NCBI RefSeq assembly: GCF_002005465.1
Contig: NZ_CP014691.1
Span: 1,992,501 to 2,056,500 of the forward strand
Origin: Neoasaia chiangmaiensis
GTDB taxonomy: Bacteria > Pseudomonadota > Alphaproteobacteria > Acetobacterales > Acetobacteraceae
DNA length: 64,000 nucleotides
Direction: 5' to 3'
The position numbers were made by a program, and so were the translations under genes. Positions 55,176 through 63,715 of the stretch are shown here, piece by piece. Every line of letters begins with the position of its first letter. Position 1 is the stretch's first letter. The notes under the pieces were generated by a model. The model searched no databases, was not told where the DNA came from, and saw only the letters and a list, made by a program, of their open reading frames with translations.

Positions 55176-56720
55176 CTAGGCCGCGACAACCGCTTCGCCG
55201 GATGCCGCCATGATGTCGTCCTTGGTCGCGTTCGCATTGAATTGCGCCGCGATCCGCCCGCGCCGCATGACGATGATCCGGTGCGCGATGCTCAGGCACT
55301 CGGAGACCTCCGATGTGGTGAACACGACGGCAAGCCCCGCCTCGGCGCGGCGGGAGAGGATGCGGAACACCTCCGTCTTCGCGCCGATATCGATGCCTCG
55401 GCTCGGCTCGTCGAGCAGGATCGCCTTTGGCTGGGTCGCCAGCATCTTGCCGATCACCACCTTCTGCTGGTTGCCGCCGGACAGCGATCCGATCGCCGCC
55501 GCGCCGCCCGCCGTCTTGATGTGCACGTCCTGGATCGAATGATCGACGAGGCCCCCCTCGCGGCTCGATGACAGGACGAAATGCCGCACGAAGGAAGCGA
55601 TGCTGGCCAGCGACAGATTGCGCCCGACCGTCATGGTCTGCACCAGCCCGTCACGCTGCCGGTCCTCGGGCACGAGCGCCAGCCCGCGCCCGATCCGCTC
55701 GGCGATCGTCAGTTTCCCGACATCCTGGCCCAGCAGCCTGACCGAGCCGGAAAGCGGCGCCACCCGCCCGGCAACGCATTCCAGCAGTTCCGTGCGGCCC
55801 GCGCCCATCAGGCCGTAGATGCAGACGATCTCGCCCGCATGCACGTCGAGCGACAGGTGATCGACCACCGGCGGCCCGCCGCGCACCGTGCTGGCGACGG
55901 TCAGGTCCTGGATCGACAACACAACGTCACTGAACTCCCGGTGGGCAGGGGGCGAGCCGAGGTCGAAATTCTCGCCCGCCATATGCCGCACGATCCAGGC
56001 AAGATCGATATCCGCCACATCCGCGCGCGCCGTCATCGCACCGTCGCGCAGCACGACGGCATGGTCCGTGATATGCAGCGCCTCCTCAAGGTGATGCGAG
56101 ATATAGACGATCGCCACACCGCGCGATGTCAGGTCATGAACAACGCGAAACAGCAGTTCCACCTCATGCGCGCTCAGGGCGGAGGTTGGCTCGTCCATGA
56201 TCAGGATGCGGGCATTGATCGACAGCGCGCGGGCGATTTCAACCACCTGCTGCTGGCCGAGGCGCAATTGCTCGACGGGGGTGAGCGGATCGATATCCTG
56301 GTTCAGCCCGTCCATGAGCTGGCGGACCTGCCGTTCCTCCTCCGCGAAATCGACACCTCGTGTCGTGCGGATTTCCCGGCCCATGAAAATATTGTCGCGC
56401 ACGTTGAGGTTGGGCGCGAGCGAGAGCTCCTGATGGATGATGGAAACGCCGCGCGCCCGTGCGTCGGTGGACGATGCGAAGGAGACCGGTTTGCCGTCCA
56501 GTTCGATCGTGCCTCCGGTCGGCTGTTCCACACCGGAGAGGATTTTCATCAACGTGGATTTGCCTGCGCCGTTCTCGCCGAACAGCGTGGTGACCTTGCC
56601 CCGCCGGATATCGAAGTCGACACCCTTGAGCGCATGCGTGCTGCCATAGATCTTCGTCACGTTGCGGGCCGAAAGCACCGTTTCGTGCGGATCATGGTCC
56701 ATTTGCAGGGCGACGCTCAT
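55176..56720 (-). CDS. eryE: Sugar ABC transporter ATPase, two-domain
   Basis: 514 residues, RbsA-type with two ATPase domains. First Walker A GENGAGKST at 48-56 and signature LRLGQQQVVEIAR; Walker B ILIMDEPTSAL. The second domain has the usual degenerate Walker A (LMGAGRTEL) and a signature LSGGNQQKVVIGK. It powers polyol import with the permease and binding protein. It overlaps the DUF2291 gene by 4 bp, so both are coupled. Confidence 0.92.
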   Translation of the reverse strand: MSVALQMDHDPHETVLSARNVTKIYGSTHALKGVDFDIRRGKVTTLFGENGAGKSTLMKILSGVEQPTGGTIELDGKPVSFASSTDARARGVSIIHQELSLAPNLNVRDNIFMGREIRTTRGVDFAEEERQVRQLMDGLNQDIDPLTPVEQLRLGQQQVVEIARALSINARILIMDEPTSALSAHEVELLFRVVHDLTSRGVAIVYISHHLEEALHITDHAVVLRDGAMTARADVADIDLAWIVRHMAGENFDLGSPPAHREFSDVVLSIQDLTVASTVRGGPPVVDHLSLDVHAGEIVCIYGLMGAGRTELLECVAGRVAPLSGSVRLLGQDVGKLTIAERIGRGLALVPEDRQRDGLVQTMTVGRNLSLASIASFVRHFVLSSSREGGLVDHSIQDVHIKTAGGAAAIGSLSGGNQQKVVIGKMLATQPKAILLDEPSRGIDIGAKTEVFRILSRRAEAGLAVVFTTSEVSECLSIAHRIIVMRRGRIAAQFNANATKDDIMAASGEAVVAA

Positions 56721-57379
56721 GGCGTGCCGACCTGTACCGGCGTCACCAGCCAGTTCTTCGGATTGATGAGCTGAAAGACGCCGACGACCGTGACGTTTTT
56801 TCCGGCCAGATTTTTCGTATCGATTTTCGACAGGACCTGCGTCTTCATCTCCTTGTTAAGCGCAGCACCGGCATTCTGATAATCGATCTGATTGGTAAAC
56901 TGTCCGAACGTTACGGTTCCGGTTGCATCACGCAGGTCGGTGCCATTGATGGCAGGGCCCGTCTGCACCCGGACATGAATATCGTCCGGCAGTCCCGGCA
57001 CTGTCACGGGATAGACGCCGGAAACGGGCGTGCCGGCCGTTCCGGTGAACTTCACCGAAATTTCCGGACCGATATTGCCGGGCACGCCATACTGGCTGGC
57101 GGCCTTGTCCTTATCCGCCATGACGGCCTTGGCAAAGACGGGAGCGTCGACGGCCTTCCTGACGACCTCGGCCTGGATTTTCGGAAATTCCGTTTTGCCG
57201 AAAGTCTCCGGCGAGAACGCCACCGCCCCGCCGGACGACGCGCCGATCCGGACAAAATGGGTGCTCAGACCCATCGCCACCAATAGGGCAATCGCGGGAA
57301 TGGCAATCACGACGCCACGCCGGAGCGGGGATTTCATCATACCCATATCGGTGGGAACCGTTGCGGTTGATAGGCTCAT
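56717..57379 (-). CDS. DUF2291 protein of the polyol transporter
   Basis: 220 residues. An N-terminal transmembrane anchor (GVVIAIPAIALLVAMGL) replaces the lipobox of most DUF2291 proteins; the domain follows (KTEFPKIQAEVVRKAVDAPV, GTVTFGQFTNQIDYQNAGAAL, LAGKNVTVVGVFQLINPKNW). DUF2291 genes sit with RbsABC-type systems for ribitol/erythritol-like substrates; their role is unknown. Ribosome site AGGAGG lies 5 bp before ATG 57379 and overlaps the stop of the preceding gene. Confidence 0.8.
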   Translation of the reverse strand: MSLSTATVPTDMGMMKSPLRRGVVIAIPAIALLVAMGLSTHFVRIGASSGGAVAFSPETFGKTEFPKIQAEVVRKAVDAPVFAKAVMADKDKAASQYGVPGNIGPEISVKFTGTAGTPVSGVYPVTVPGLPDDIHVRVQTGPAINGTDLRDATGTVTFGQFTNQIDYQNAGAALNKEMKTQVLSKIDTKNLAGKNVTVVGVFQLINPKNWLVTPVQVGTP

Positions 57380-57388
57380 TGCAACCTC

Positions 57389-58249
57389 CTAGAAAGCTGC
57401 GTTCGCGGTGCGTGCGGCTCTCGCTGCCGCCACCTGCGCGACGATGTTCAGATAGCCATCGACGTTCCATGCCGAACGCCCGATGAACAGGCCGTCGATA
57501 TTTGGGCAGAGCGCCAGTTCCGTGCTGTTACCGGGATTGACCGAGCCGCCGTAGAGACATGGCACGCGCCGTCCGAGAATTTCCGCCGCAACGCCGACGA
57601 TGCGTGCCTGACGGGCATCCGCGTATTCCGCGCTGGCCGGTATGCCGGCCTCACCGATCGCCCAGATCGGTTCATAGGCGAATAATATCGGCAGATGTCG
57701 CGTCTCGGCCGTCACGGCGCCGAGCGCACCTTGTACCTCCCGCGCCAGGATGTCGTCGGCCCTTCCCGCTTCCTTGTCCGCCAGGCTTTCGCCGACGCAG
57801 ATCAGGGGGATAAGGCCGTGTTTCAGCGCCGCCGCGACTTTCAGCCCGACCGTCTCGTCCGTTTCGCCGAAGAATTCACGACGTTCCGAATGCCCCAGTT
57901 CGACGAGATCCAGCCCGCAATCCGTCAGCATCGACGGCGATATCTCCCCCGTCCAGGGGCCGTTTTCCGCCCAGTGCATATTCTGCGCGCCGACCAGGAC
58001 AGGCAGATCGCGCAGCAGGTGCTTGACCTCACGAACAGCCGTGAACGGCGGGATAACGAAACGTTGTATGGCATCGCCCCAAGGCGCGGCCTTGCGCAGC
58101 CCCGCCGCGAAGGCCGTCGCTTCGGCAAGGGTCTTGTTCATTTTCCAGCTCGTTCCGACCCAGAACCGATCGGAACGGTCTTCGCCGGACGTCGCCTGCC
58201 GTGTTTCGGGCGTCAGCGAAAAAGACTGGATGTTTGTCTGCCGTGTCAT
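57389..58249 (-). CDS. eryH: Triosephosphate-isomerase paralogue, EryH/TpiA2 type
   Basis: 286 residues with the TIM active site: Asn/Lys in GTSWKMNKT, His in VELGHSERREFFGE, Glu in AYEPIWAIGEAG, and the phosphate loop LYGGSVNPGNSTEL. It has an N-terminal extension of about 30 residues before GTSWK that is not usual in TpiA. In Brucella the EryH/TpiA2 enzyme converts L-3-tetrulose-4-phosphate to D-erythrulose-4-phosphate. Placement in this operon argues for that reaction rather than glycolysis. Identity as EryH is inference from context. Confidence 0.82.
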   Translation of the reverse strand: MTRQTNIQSFSLTPETRQATSGEDRSDRFWVGTSWKMNKTLAEATAFAAGLRKAAPWGDAIQRFVIPPFTAVREVKHLLRDLPVLVGAQNMHWAENGPWTGEISPSMLTDCGLDLVELGHSERREFFGETDETVGLKVAAALKHGLIPLICVGESLADKEAGRADDILAREVQGALGAVTAETRHLPILFAYEPIWAIGEAGIPASAEYADARQARIVGVAAEILGRRVPCLYGGSVNPGNSTELALCPNIDGLFIGRSAWNVDGYLNIVAQVAAARAARTANAAF

Positions 58250-58292
58250 CGGTCTGTCCAACGTGCGATTTCCAGATATTTGTCGTGCATGG

Positions 58293-59228
58293 CTAACCAA
58301 CACTCAGGTCATGCGCGCCGGTGTCGATATACGGCGCCCAGAACGCCACGGACTCCGCCAGTTGCGGAATAACCTGCCGATCCGTGGGTTCGCGTTCGCG
58401 AAACGACAGTTCGAGACAGATTTCGTTGTTTTCCGCGCCGCCATCACGTAGCGCCGCAAGGAGTTGTCGCGGCTCGATCCGTCCGCGCGCATTGAATTCC
58501 GCCGTGAACGGGCGATGACCGCCCTTGTCCATCAGGGATTGCTTGATGTGGATGATGGGCGAATGACGCGGAACGGCCCGCGCCCACGCATACGGATCGT
58601 AATCGTCCGGATCGGCGCTCGTGACATCGCCGTGGTCGATATCGGCCATCATTTTCAGGGGAATGGCCAGTCCGGCGCGATCCAGCCGCTCCTGAAGCGC
58701 GCAGGCCTGTGCGATCGTCTCGCCGAACTCCCGGCCGACGGACATCGGCTCCCAGAAAAGATAGCGCAAACCCGCCGCCTTCGCCGTCTCCGCGACCTCG
58801 CCCCAGCAGTCGATGGCCGTCCGTACGGCGCTCTCGCGTCGCTCCGGATCGTCGAAATCGCGATAGGCCAGAATGGCGAATTGCGTGCCGATGGACGTGC
58901 CGCCAAGATCGGCGATGATATCGGCAAACCGTTGAAACCAGCCGATGTAATAGCGACGCACCGCCGCATCCGGCGCCCCGAAATGGCTCAGGCGACCGGA
59001 AGGGCCGGTCATGCCGGAGGTGATGCGCACGCCGGTCAGCATCTGCGCGCGCTGCATCTGCCGCGTGATGTGCCGGATCGTTTCCGCCGGCCACGCGGGA
59101 TTGACGAATTCATGCGTCAGCTGCACGTCACGCACGCGGATATCACGCGCGATGGTGGTCAGCAGATCGTCCGGCGCCGCAAAGCGGTTCACCAACGGAT
59201 TGGTGTTGATCGACAAGCTCAGCGCCAT
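58293..59228 (-). CDS. eryC: EryC-type sugar-phosphate isomerase/epimerase
   Basis: 311 residues, TIM-barrel of the xylose-isomerase-like/AP-endonuclease-2 superfamily. Motifs: LSLSINTNPLVNRFAAPDDL, VQLTHEFVNPAW, LRYLFWEPMSVGREFG, KMMADIDHGDV and HIKQSLMDKGGHRPF with His/Asp/Glu metal ligands. In Brucella EryC converts L-3-tetrulose-1- or 4-phosphate forms in erythritol breakdown. ATG 59228 has GGGAGAG 7 bp upstream. Confidence 0.82.
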   Translation of the reverse strand: MALSLSINTNPLVNRFAAPDDLLTTIARDIRVRDVQLTHEFVNPAWPAETIRHITRQMQRAQMLTGVRITSGMTGPSGRLSHFGAPDAAVRRYYIGWFQRFADIIADLGGTSIGTQFAILAYRDFDDPERRESAVRTAIDCWGEVAETAKAAGLRYLFWEPMSVGREFGETIAQACALQERLDRAGLAIPLKMMADIDHGDVTSADPDDYDPYAWARAVPRHSPIIHIKQSLMDKGGHRPFTAEFNARGRIEPRQLLAALRDGGAENNEICLELSFREREPTDRQVIPQLAESVAFWAPYIDTGAHDLSVG

Positions 59229-59256
59229 GTCACGCTCTCCCCTTCCGTGCCGATGT

Positions 59257-60762
59257 TCATGCCGCGTGCCGTATCTGGCGTTCGAACCACTGGCTGAGCG
59301 CCGCTTTTTCATCGTCGCTCATGAACATGCCCTGCTTCGTGCGACGAATGAGGATATCGTCCGCCGTTTCGGCCCATTCCTCGTCGATCAGATACCGGAC
59401 TTCCGCCTCGTAAAGCTGCGCGCCGAAATATTGTCCCAGCCCCGCCAGATCGCGGGCGGCACCAAGTATCCTGCCGGTCAGCATGCCGTAGGTCCGCGCG
59501 TAATGCGCCAGAACATCGCGCGGCAGCCACGGCGCGATCTCACGCAGTTTCTCGTCGAAGAGAACCGGATCGCCTTCGGGAATATTGCCGCCCGGCAGGA
59601 AGCTTTTCGCTGTCCAGTCCTTGCCCATATCCGGAAAGAACGGCTGCAATTTCTGCACCGCATGCTCGGCAAGCTTGCGAAAGGTCGTGATCTTTCCGCC
59701 GAAAACATTCAGCAGCGGCCCGCCATCGACCACTTCGAGATCGAGCACGTAGTCGCGCGTGACGGCAGAGGGATTGCCCTTCCCGTCGTCGTAAAGGGGA
59801 CGCACGCCGGAAAAGCCGAGCAGGATATCGTCCCGACGCAGTTTCTGTTTGAAGTAGCGATTGACCGCCTTCAGCAGGTAATCGATCTCGCCCTCGTCGA
59901 TCGCGACATCCTCGGGCCGCCCGTCATAGGGAATATCGGTCGTGCCGATCAACGCGCGGTCGCCTTCATAGGGATTGATGAAAATCACGCGCTTGTCGTG
60001 GTTCTGCACCAGATAGGCCTGCGGCCCCTCCCAGAATTTCGGCACGACGATATGGCTGCCTTTCACAAGGCGCACCTTGCGTGGAGAAGCCCCGCCCTCG
60101 ACACGCCCGATCACGTCACGGACCCACGGTCCGGACGCATTGACCAATGCGCGCGCCTGTACCTGCCGTCTGGCGCCGGTGCGCTGGTCCGTGATCTCGA
60201 TATGCCACGTGTTTCCGGTCCGCACCGCCCCGGTCATGGCCGTGCGGGTCATGACGGTCGCGCCGAGACGGGCCGCATCCACCGCGTTGAGCACCACCAG
60301 ACGCGCATCGTCCACCCAGCAATCCGAATATTCGAATCCCTTGCGGAAACGCTTCAGGATCGCGGCACCTTCAGGATCGCGCCGCAGGTCCAGAACCCGC
60401 GTTCCCGGCAACCGCTTGCGACCGCCCAGATGATCGTAAAGGAACAGCCCAAGCCGGACGAGCCACGCGGGGCGGTCGTCCGGGCTGTGTGGCAGGACGA
60501 ACCGCATCGGCCAGATGATATGCGGCGCGCTGGCCAGCAGGACCTCCCGTTCGATCAGCGCCTCGCGCACCAGCCTGAATTCGTAATATTCCAGATAGCG
60601 CAAGCCGCCATGCACGAGCTTGCCGGAGCGCGAGGATGTGCCCTCGGCCAGATCGCCCTTTTCGCAAAGCGCGACCGACAGGCCGCGCCCCGCCGCATCC
60701 CGGGCAATGCCGCATCCATTGACGCCACCGCCCACGACGAAAAGATCGAATACCTCGCTCAT
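59257..60762 (-). CDS. eryB: EryB-type D-erythritol-phosphate dehydrogenase (GlpD family)
   Basis: 501 residues. FAD-binding start FDLFVVGGGVNGCGIARDAA with the GxGxxG variant, then GlpD motifs (EGTSSRSGKLVHGGLRYLEY, VNASGPWVRDVIG, IGTTDIPYDG, VFGGKITTFRKLAEHAV). GlpD relatives oxidise glycerol-3-phosphate; in ery operons this paralogue, EryB, oxidises erythritol-phosphate and passes electrons to the membrane. It overlaps the kinase gene by 4 bp, strengthening the pathway reading. Confidence 0.85.
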   Translation of the reverse strand: MSEVFDLFVVGGGVNGCGIARDAAGRGLSVALCEKGDLAEGTSSRSGKLVHGGLRYLEYYEFRLVREALIEREVLLASAPHIIWPMRFVLPHSPDDRPAWLVRLGLFLYDHLGGRKRLPGTRVLDLRRDPEGAAILKRFRKGFEYSDCWVDDARLVVLNAVDAARLGATVMTRTAMTGAVRTGNTWHIEITDQRTGARRQVQARALVNASGPWVRDVIGRVEGGASPRKVRLVKGSHIVVPKFWEGPQAYLVQNHDKRVIFINPYEGDRALIGTTDIPYDGRPEDVAIDEGEIDYLLKAVNRYFKQKLRRDDILLGFSGVRPLYDDGKGNPSAVTRDYVLDLEVVDGGPLLNVFGGKITTFRKLAEHAVQKLQPFFPDMGKDWTAKSFLPGGNIPEGDPVLFDEKLREIAPWLPRDVLAHYARTYGMLTGRILGAARDLAGLGQYFGAQLYEAEVRYLIDEEWAETADDILIRRTKQGMFMSDDEKAALSQWFERQIRHAA

Positions 60763-62360
60763 GCGAGCCTCTTCTGCTGATCGGGAAAATTATTGCCGCT
60801 GCCAAGCGACGCGGGCGTCATTATGTCCCAGACGGGCGCGAGGCTTTCGCGCGCCTGCCGATAGGCCTGGAAACTCCGGCCATACAGCGCCGCCAGCGCC
60901 GGATCGGGCAGTTCGATGGCGCCCAGTCGCGGTGTCACCCAGTCATCCAGACAGTCGTCCATGGTGGCATAGGCGCCGATGGCGACAGCCGCGACCATGG
61001 CCGCGCCAGCCGCGCCGGCCTCCTCGCGATCCGTCACGCGGACGGGTGTGCCGAGCGTCGAGGACAGGATGCTCCGCAACGCGCGTGAGCGCACGGCACC
61101 CCCCGTCAGCCGCACCTCACGCGGGATCGGCCCCATGGCTTCGTAACAATCGCGGGCGGCCATTCCCAGCCCTTCCGCCGCGGCGCGGACGATATCGGCA
61201 AAGCGATGCTCGTCCGTCAGCCCGATGATCGAGGCGCGCGCGGCGGGGTTGACGAAGGGCCCGCGCTCCCCGGCTTTCGAGATATAGGGATGGTAGATCA
61301 ACTCGCCCGGCCTGCCCGCCAGCAACCATTCGTTGATATGCGGAACGAGGTCGGCTTTGGTCACCTCCGGGTAGAGATGGGAAACGAGGTCGCTGGCGAG
61401 ATGCAGGAGCCAGTCGATATTCAGCGTGGACGCCATGTTCGACTGGATCTGCGCCACCATGCCCGGCACGGGCAGGGGAATGACATAACCGGTCCGGTCC
61501 TGGTTCAGCTGCACCGCTTCGGCAGGCATGGCGCGCATATGCATGCCCGTCGATCCGACGATCGAACATGCCGATTGCGCGCCACGCGTGTAGATGCCCG
61601 CACCCAATGCGGTCGAGACGATATCGACGAAGCCCAGACAGACCGGCGTCCCGGCCAGCAATCCCGTCTCGCGCGCCGCTTTCGCCGAGAGCGGTTCGCT
61701 CGATTGCGTCCCGTCTATGATGTCAGGCAGCAGATGACGCCACGCCCGCAATCCCAACGCGTCGATTACCGACTCATCATAGCTGCGTTTGCGAAAATCG
61801 CCGAAGGTGAAGCTGGTCTCGGATGGATCCACGCGCCGCTGGCCGGTGAGCTTGAGATACAGCCAGTCCTTGCAATGCAGCGCAACCTCCGACCTGCGCA
61901 GGAGGTCCGGCGACGTCGCGGCCATATGTGCCAGTTGCGCGCCCTGCTGGCAGGCCGCAAGGCCGGTGCCGGTGGCGTCGAAGCGGCCCCGATCGGCGAA
62001 TGTCGAGCGCAACTGGTTGACGGTCGGCGCGGCACGCGCGTCCAGCCATAACCACGCATCGCAGACCGGTTCGTCATCCGCGCCGACCAGCCATGTGCCA
62101 TCGCCCTGCCCGGTCACGGCAATGGCGGCGCAACGGGACGGCAGATTATCGATCTTTTCGCCTAACTGGCGCAGGGCGCGCGCGCAATCCTCCCATGTCT
62201 GGCCGAGGGATTGCGTCACGGCACCGCCCTGGCCCGCGACATAGCGGTTCGGCGCGGCGGCGCAGGCTATCTGTTCGCCACTGAAACTATAGGCGATGGC
62301 CTTGATGACGGATGTTCCGGCATCGATGCCCACCAGCAAATCGGCCCGTGTCTGTTTCAT
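60759..62360 (-). CDS. eryA: EryA-type erythritol kinase (FGGY family)
   Basis: 533 residues, FGGY carbohydrate kinase. ATP-site start VGIDAGTSVIKAIAYSFSG, the middle LWLDARAAPTVNQLRS, and the second domain with SIVGSTGMHM and EVRLTGGAVRSRAL. It would phosphorylate erythritol as the first step, before EryB. It overlaps both eryD and eryB by 4 bp each. The FGGY fold is certain; erythritol as substrate rests on the operon. Confidence 0.85.
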   Translation of the reverse strand: MKQTRADLLVGIDAGTSVIKAIAYSFSGEQIACAAAPNRYVAGQGGAVTQSLGQTWEDCARALRQLGEKIDNLPSRCAAIAVTGQGDGTWLVGADDEPVCDAWLWLDARAAPTVNQLRSTFADRGRFDATGTGLAACQQGAQLAHMAATSPDLLRRSEVALHCKDWLYLKLTGQRRVDPSETSFTFGDFRKRSYDESVIDALGLRAWRHLLPDIIDGTQSSEPLSAKAARETGLLAGTPVCLGFVDIVSTALGAGIYTRGAQSACSIVGSTGMHMRAMPAEAVQLNQDRTGYVIPLPVPGMVAQIQSNMASTLNIDWLLHLASDLVSHLYPEVTKADLVPHINEWLLAGRPGELIYHPYISKAGERGPFVNPAARASIIGLTDEHRFADIVRAAAEGLGMAARDCYEAMGPIPREVRLTGGAVRSRALRSILSSTLGTPVRVTDREEAGAAGAAMVAAVAIGAYATMDDCLDDWVTPRLGAIELPDPALAALYGRSFQAYRQARESLAPVWDIMTPASLGSGNNFPDQQKRLA

Positions 62361-63388
62361 GGTGATATCTCGACTGGACGGCTCGACATGACCGATGATC
62401 GCGCCATTCGGCGATCTCCGGCCGTATCCGTCATGGCAGGAGGAATGCTCAGGACGCGGGCCGTTGTTTCATCCGTGATGAGGCCCGACAGAAGCCCGCT
62501 CTTCAGCACGGACCGGAGGGCCGCGACCTTGCCCTCACCGCCCGCGATGGCGACGACGCGGCGATCGCGCAGGGCTGAAGCGGGCATGGACAGGATGCGT
62601 GCCGAAAGCGGTGTTTCGACGATCGCCCCGGCAGCATCGAAAAAATGCCCCAGCATTTCGCCGACACCGCCTAGCGCGACCACGTGGGCCATGTCATCGG
62701 GCGAAACGATCCGGGACGAGACAAGCTGGCCCTCGATATCCGCCGCGCCAATGCCGACGACCATCAGGCTTGCTGAATCCGCCATCGCCAGAACCTCCCG
62801 CACGCCCCGTTGGGCGAGGATCACCGCACGATCCTCCGGCGTATTGGCGAAGAACGGCGCAGGCATCGCATAGGCTTCGGCCCCTGTTTTCTCGGCGAGC
62901 CGGTGCATGACGTCGAAAGGATTTGCCGCGTAGTTGCGCGTCAGACCGCCGAGCAGCGAGACGAACCGCACATCTTTCGCCGCGATGCGCGACATGGCGG
63001 TCACCGCCGCCGCCAGGGAACGACCATTGCCAATGCCGATGACCGTGCTGGACGCCTTGTCGATTTCCGCATGCAGGAACGTGGCGCCCGCCGCGCCCAA
63101 CGCCGTCAGCGGCAAGCCGGTCTCGTGCAGGTCGGGCACGACCTGGCACATCGTCAGGCTGTACAGACCACAAAGAGCATTTTCCAGGGCGACGCATTCG
63201 ACGATGTCGCCTTCGACACGCACCTTGATCGCACCGCTCTGCTGCGCCCGTGCGATCAGCCGGTGCGCCTTGACGCCTGGAATTCCCAGCCGCGTCGCCA
63301 CTTCCGCCTGCGTCATGCCGCCGACATAGTGCAGCCAGGCGGCGCGGATCGACTGACCTTCCTCAGCGTTGCGTGACATATGGCTCAT
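62357..63388 (-). CDS. eryD: EryD-type SorC/DeoR-family repressor
   Basis: 343 residues. The N-terminal helix-turn-helix (GGMTQAEVATRLGIPGVKAH, RLIARAQQSGAI) is followed by a sugar-binding SorC domain (SLTMCQVVPDLHETGLPLTA, TVIGIGNGRSLAAAV, ERDRRVVAIAGGEGK-like end). The wording matches EryD, the repressor of ery operons released by erythritol. Here it is the first gene of the operon, so it would control its own amount. Start 63388 (GGGAGG 4 bp upstream, partly inside a leader hairpin); Met4 at 63379 is the alternative. Confidence 0.88.
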   Translation of the reverse strand: MSHMSRNAEEGQSIRAAWLHYVGGMTQAEVATRLGIPGVKAHRLIARAQQSGAIKVRVEGDIVECVALENALCGLYSLTMCQVVPDLHETGLPLTALGAAGATFLHAEIDKASSTVIGIGNGRSLAAAVTAMSRIAAKDVRFVSLLGGLTRNYAANPFDVMHRLAEKTGAEAYAMPAPFFANTPEDRAVILAQRGVREVLAMADSASLMVVGIGAADIEGQLVSSRIVSPDDMAHVVALGGVGEMLGHFFDAAGAIVETPLSARILSMPASALRDRRVVAIAGGEGKVAALRSVLKSGLLSGLITDETTARVLSIPPAMTDTAGDRRMARSSVMSSRPVEISP

Positions 63389-63394
63389 CAGCCT

Positions 63395-63453
63395 CCCACT
63401 GGGACATGTGATAAATTCCAGTGGGTGAAACTTATTTCATAACACTCGTTATG
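63395..63453 (-). promoter_or_regulatory. Leader hairpin and operator-like palindrome of the ery operon
   Basis: CCCACTGG-N15-CCAGTGGG (63395-63425) forms an 8-bp stem in the eryD leader that includes part of its GGGAGG ribosome site. CATAAC-ACTC-GTTATG (63438-63453), a perfect 6-bp palindrome, lies just upstream and may be the EryD operator. Confidence 0.6.
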
Positions 63454-63715
63454 TTCAACCTAACGTTCTAACTGTTATTTTCACGTTTGCGTGTTTCCGA
63501 AATGCGGACTGAATCTATCGCGGTCTCAGAGAACAACCCCCGAATATGCTGGCGACACGGACGACTGTCTTCGTCGCGCGGCGCGTCATGATCGGTGCGT
63601 GTTATCTGAACGGCGCCTGACATCGTCCATATGGGTAGTTAAGGACAGCGATCGTCTGATCCGGCGTTGAAACGGGTCCGGACTCTCTGACGCGTCTGCG
63701 CGGATAATGCTTCGA
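63454..63715. other. Intergenic region before the AraC gene
   Basis: About 260 bp, AT-richer at the ery side (TTATGTTCAACCTAACG, TAACTGTTATTTTC), where ery promoter elements may lie. No gene recognised. Confidence 0.5.

Noticed and set aside
59011-60780. 589-codon plus-strand frame
   Set aside because: Antisense of the eryB gene, which matches the GlpD family.
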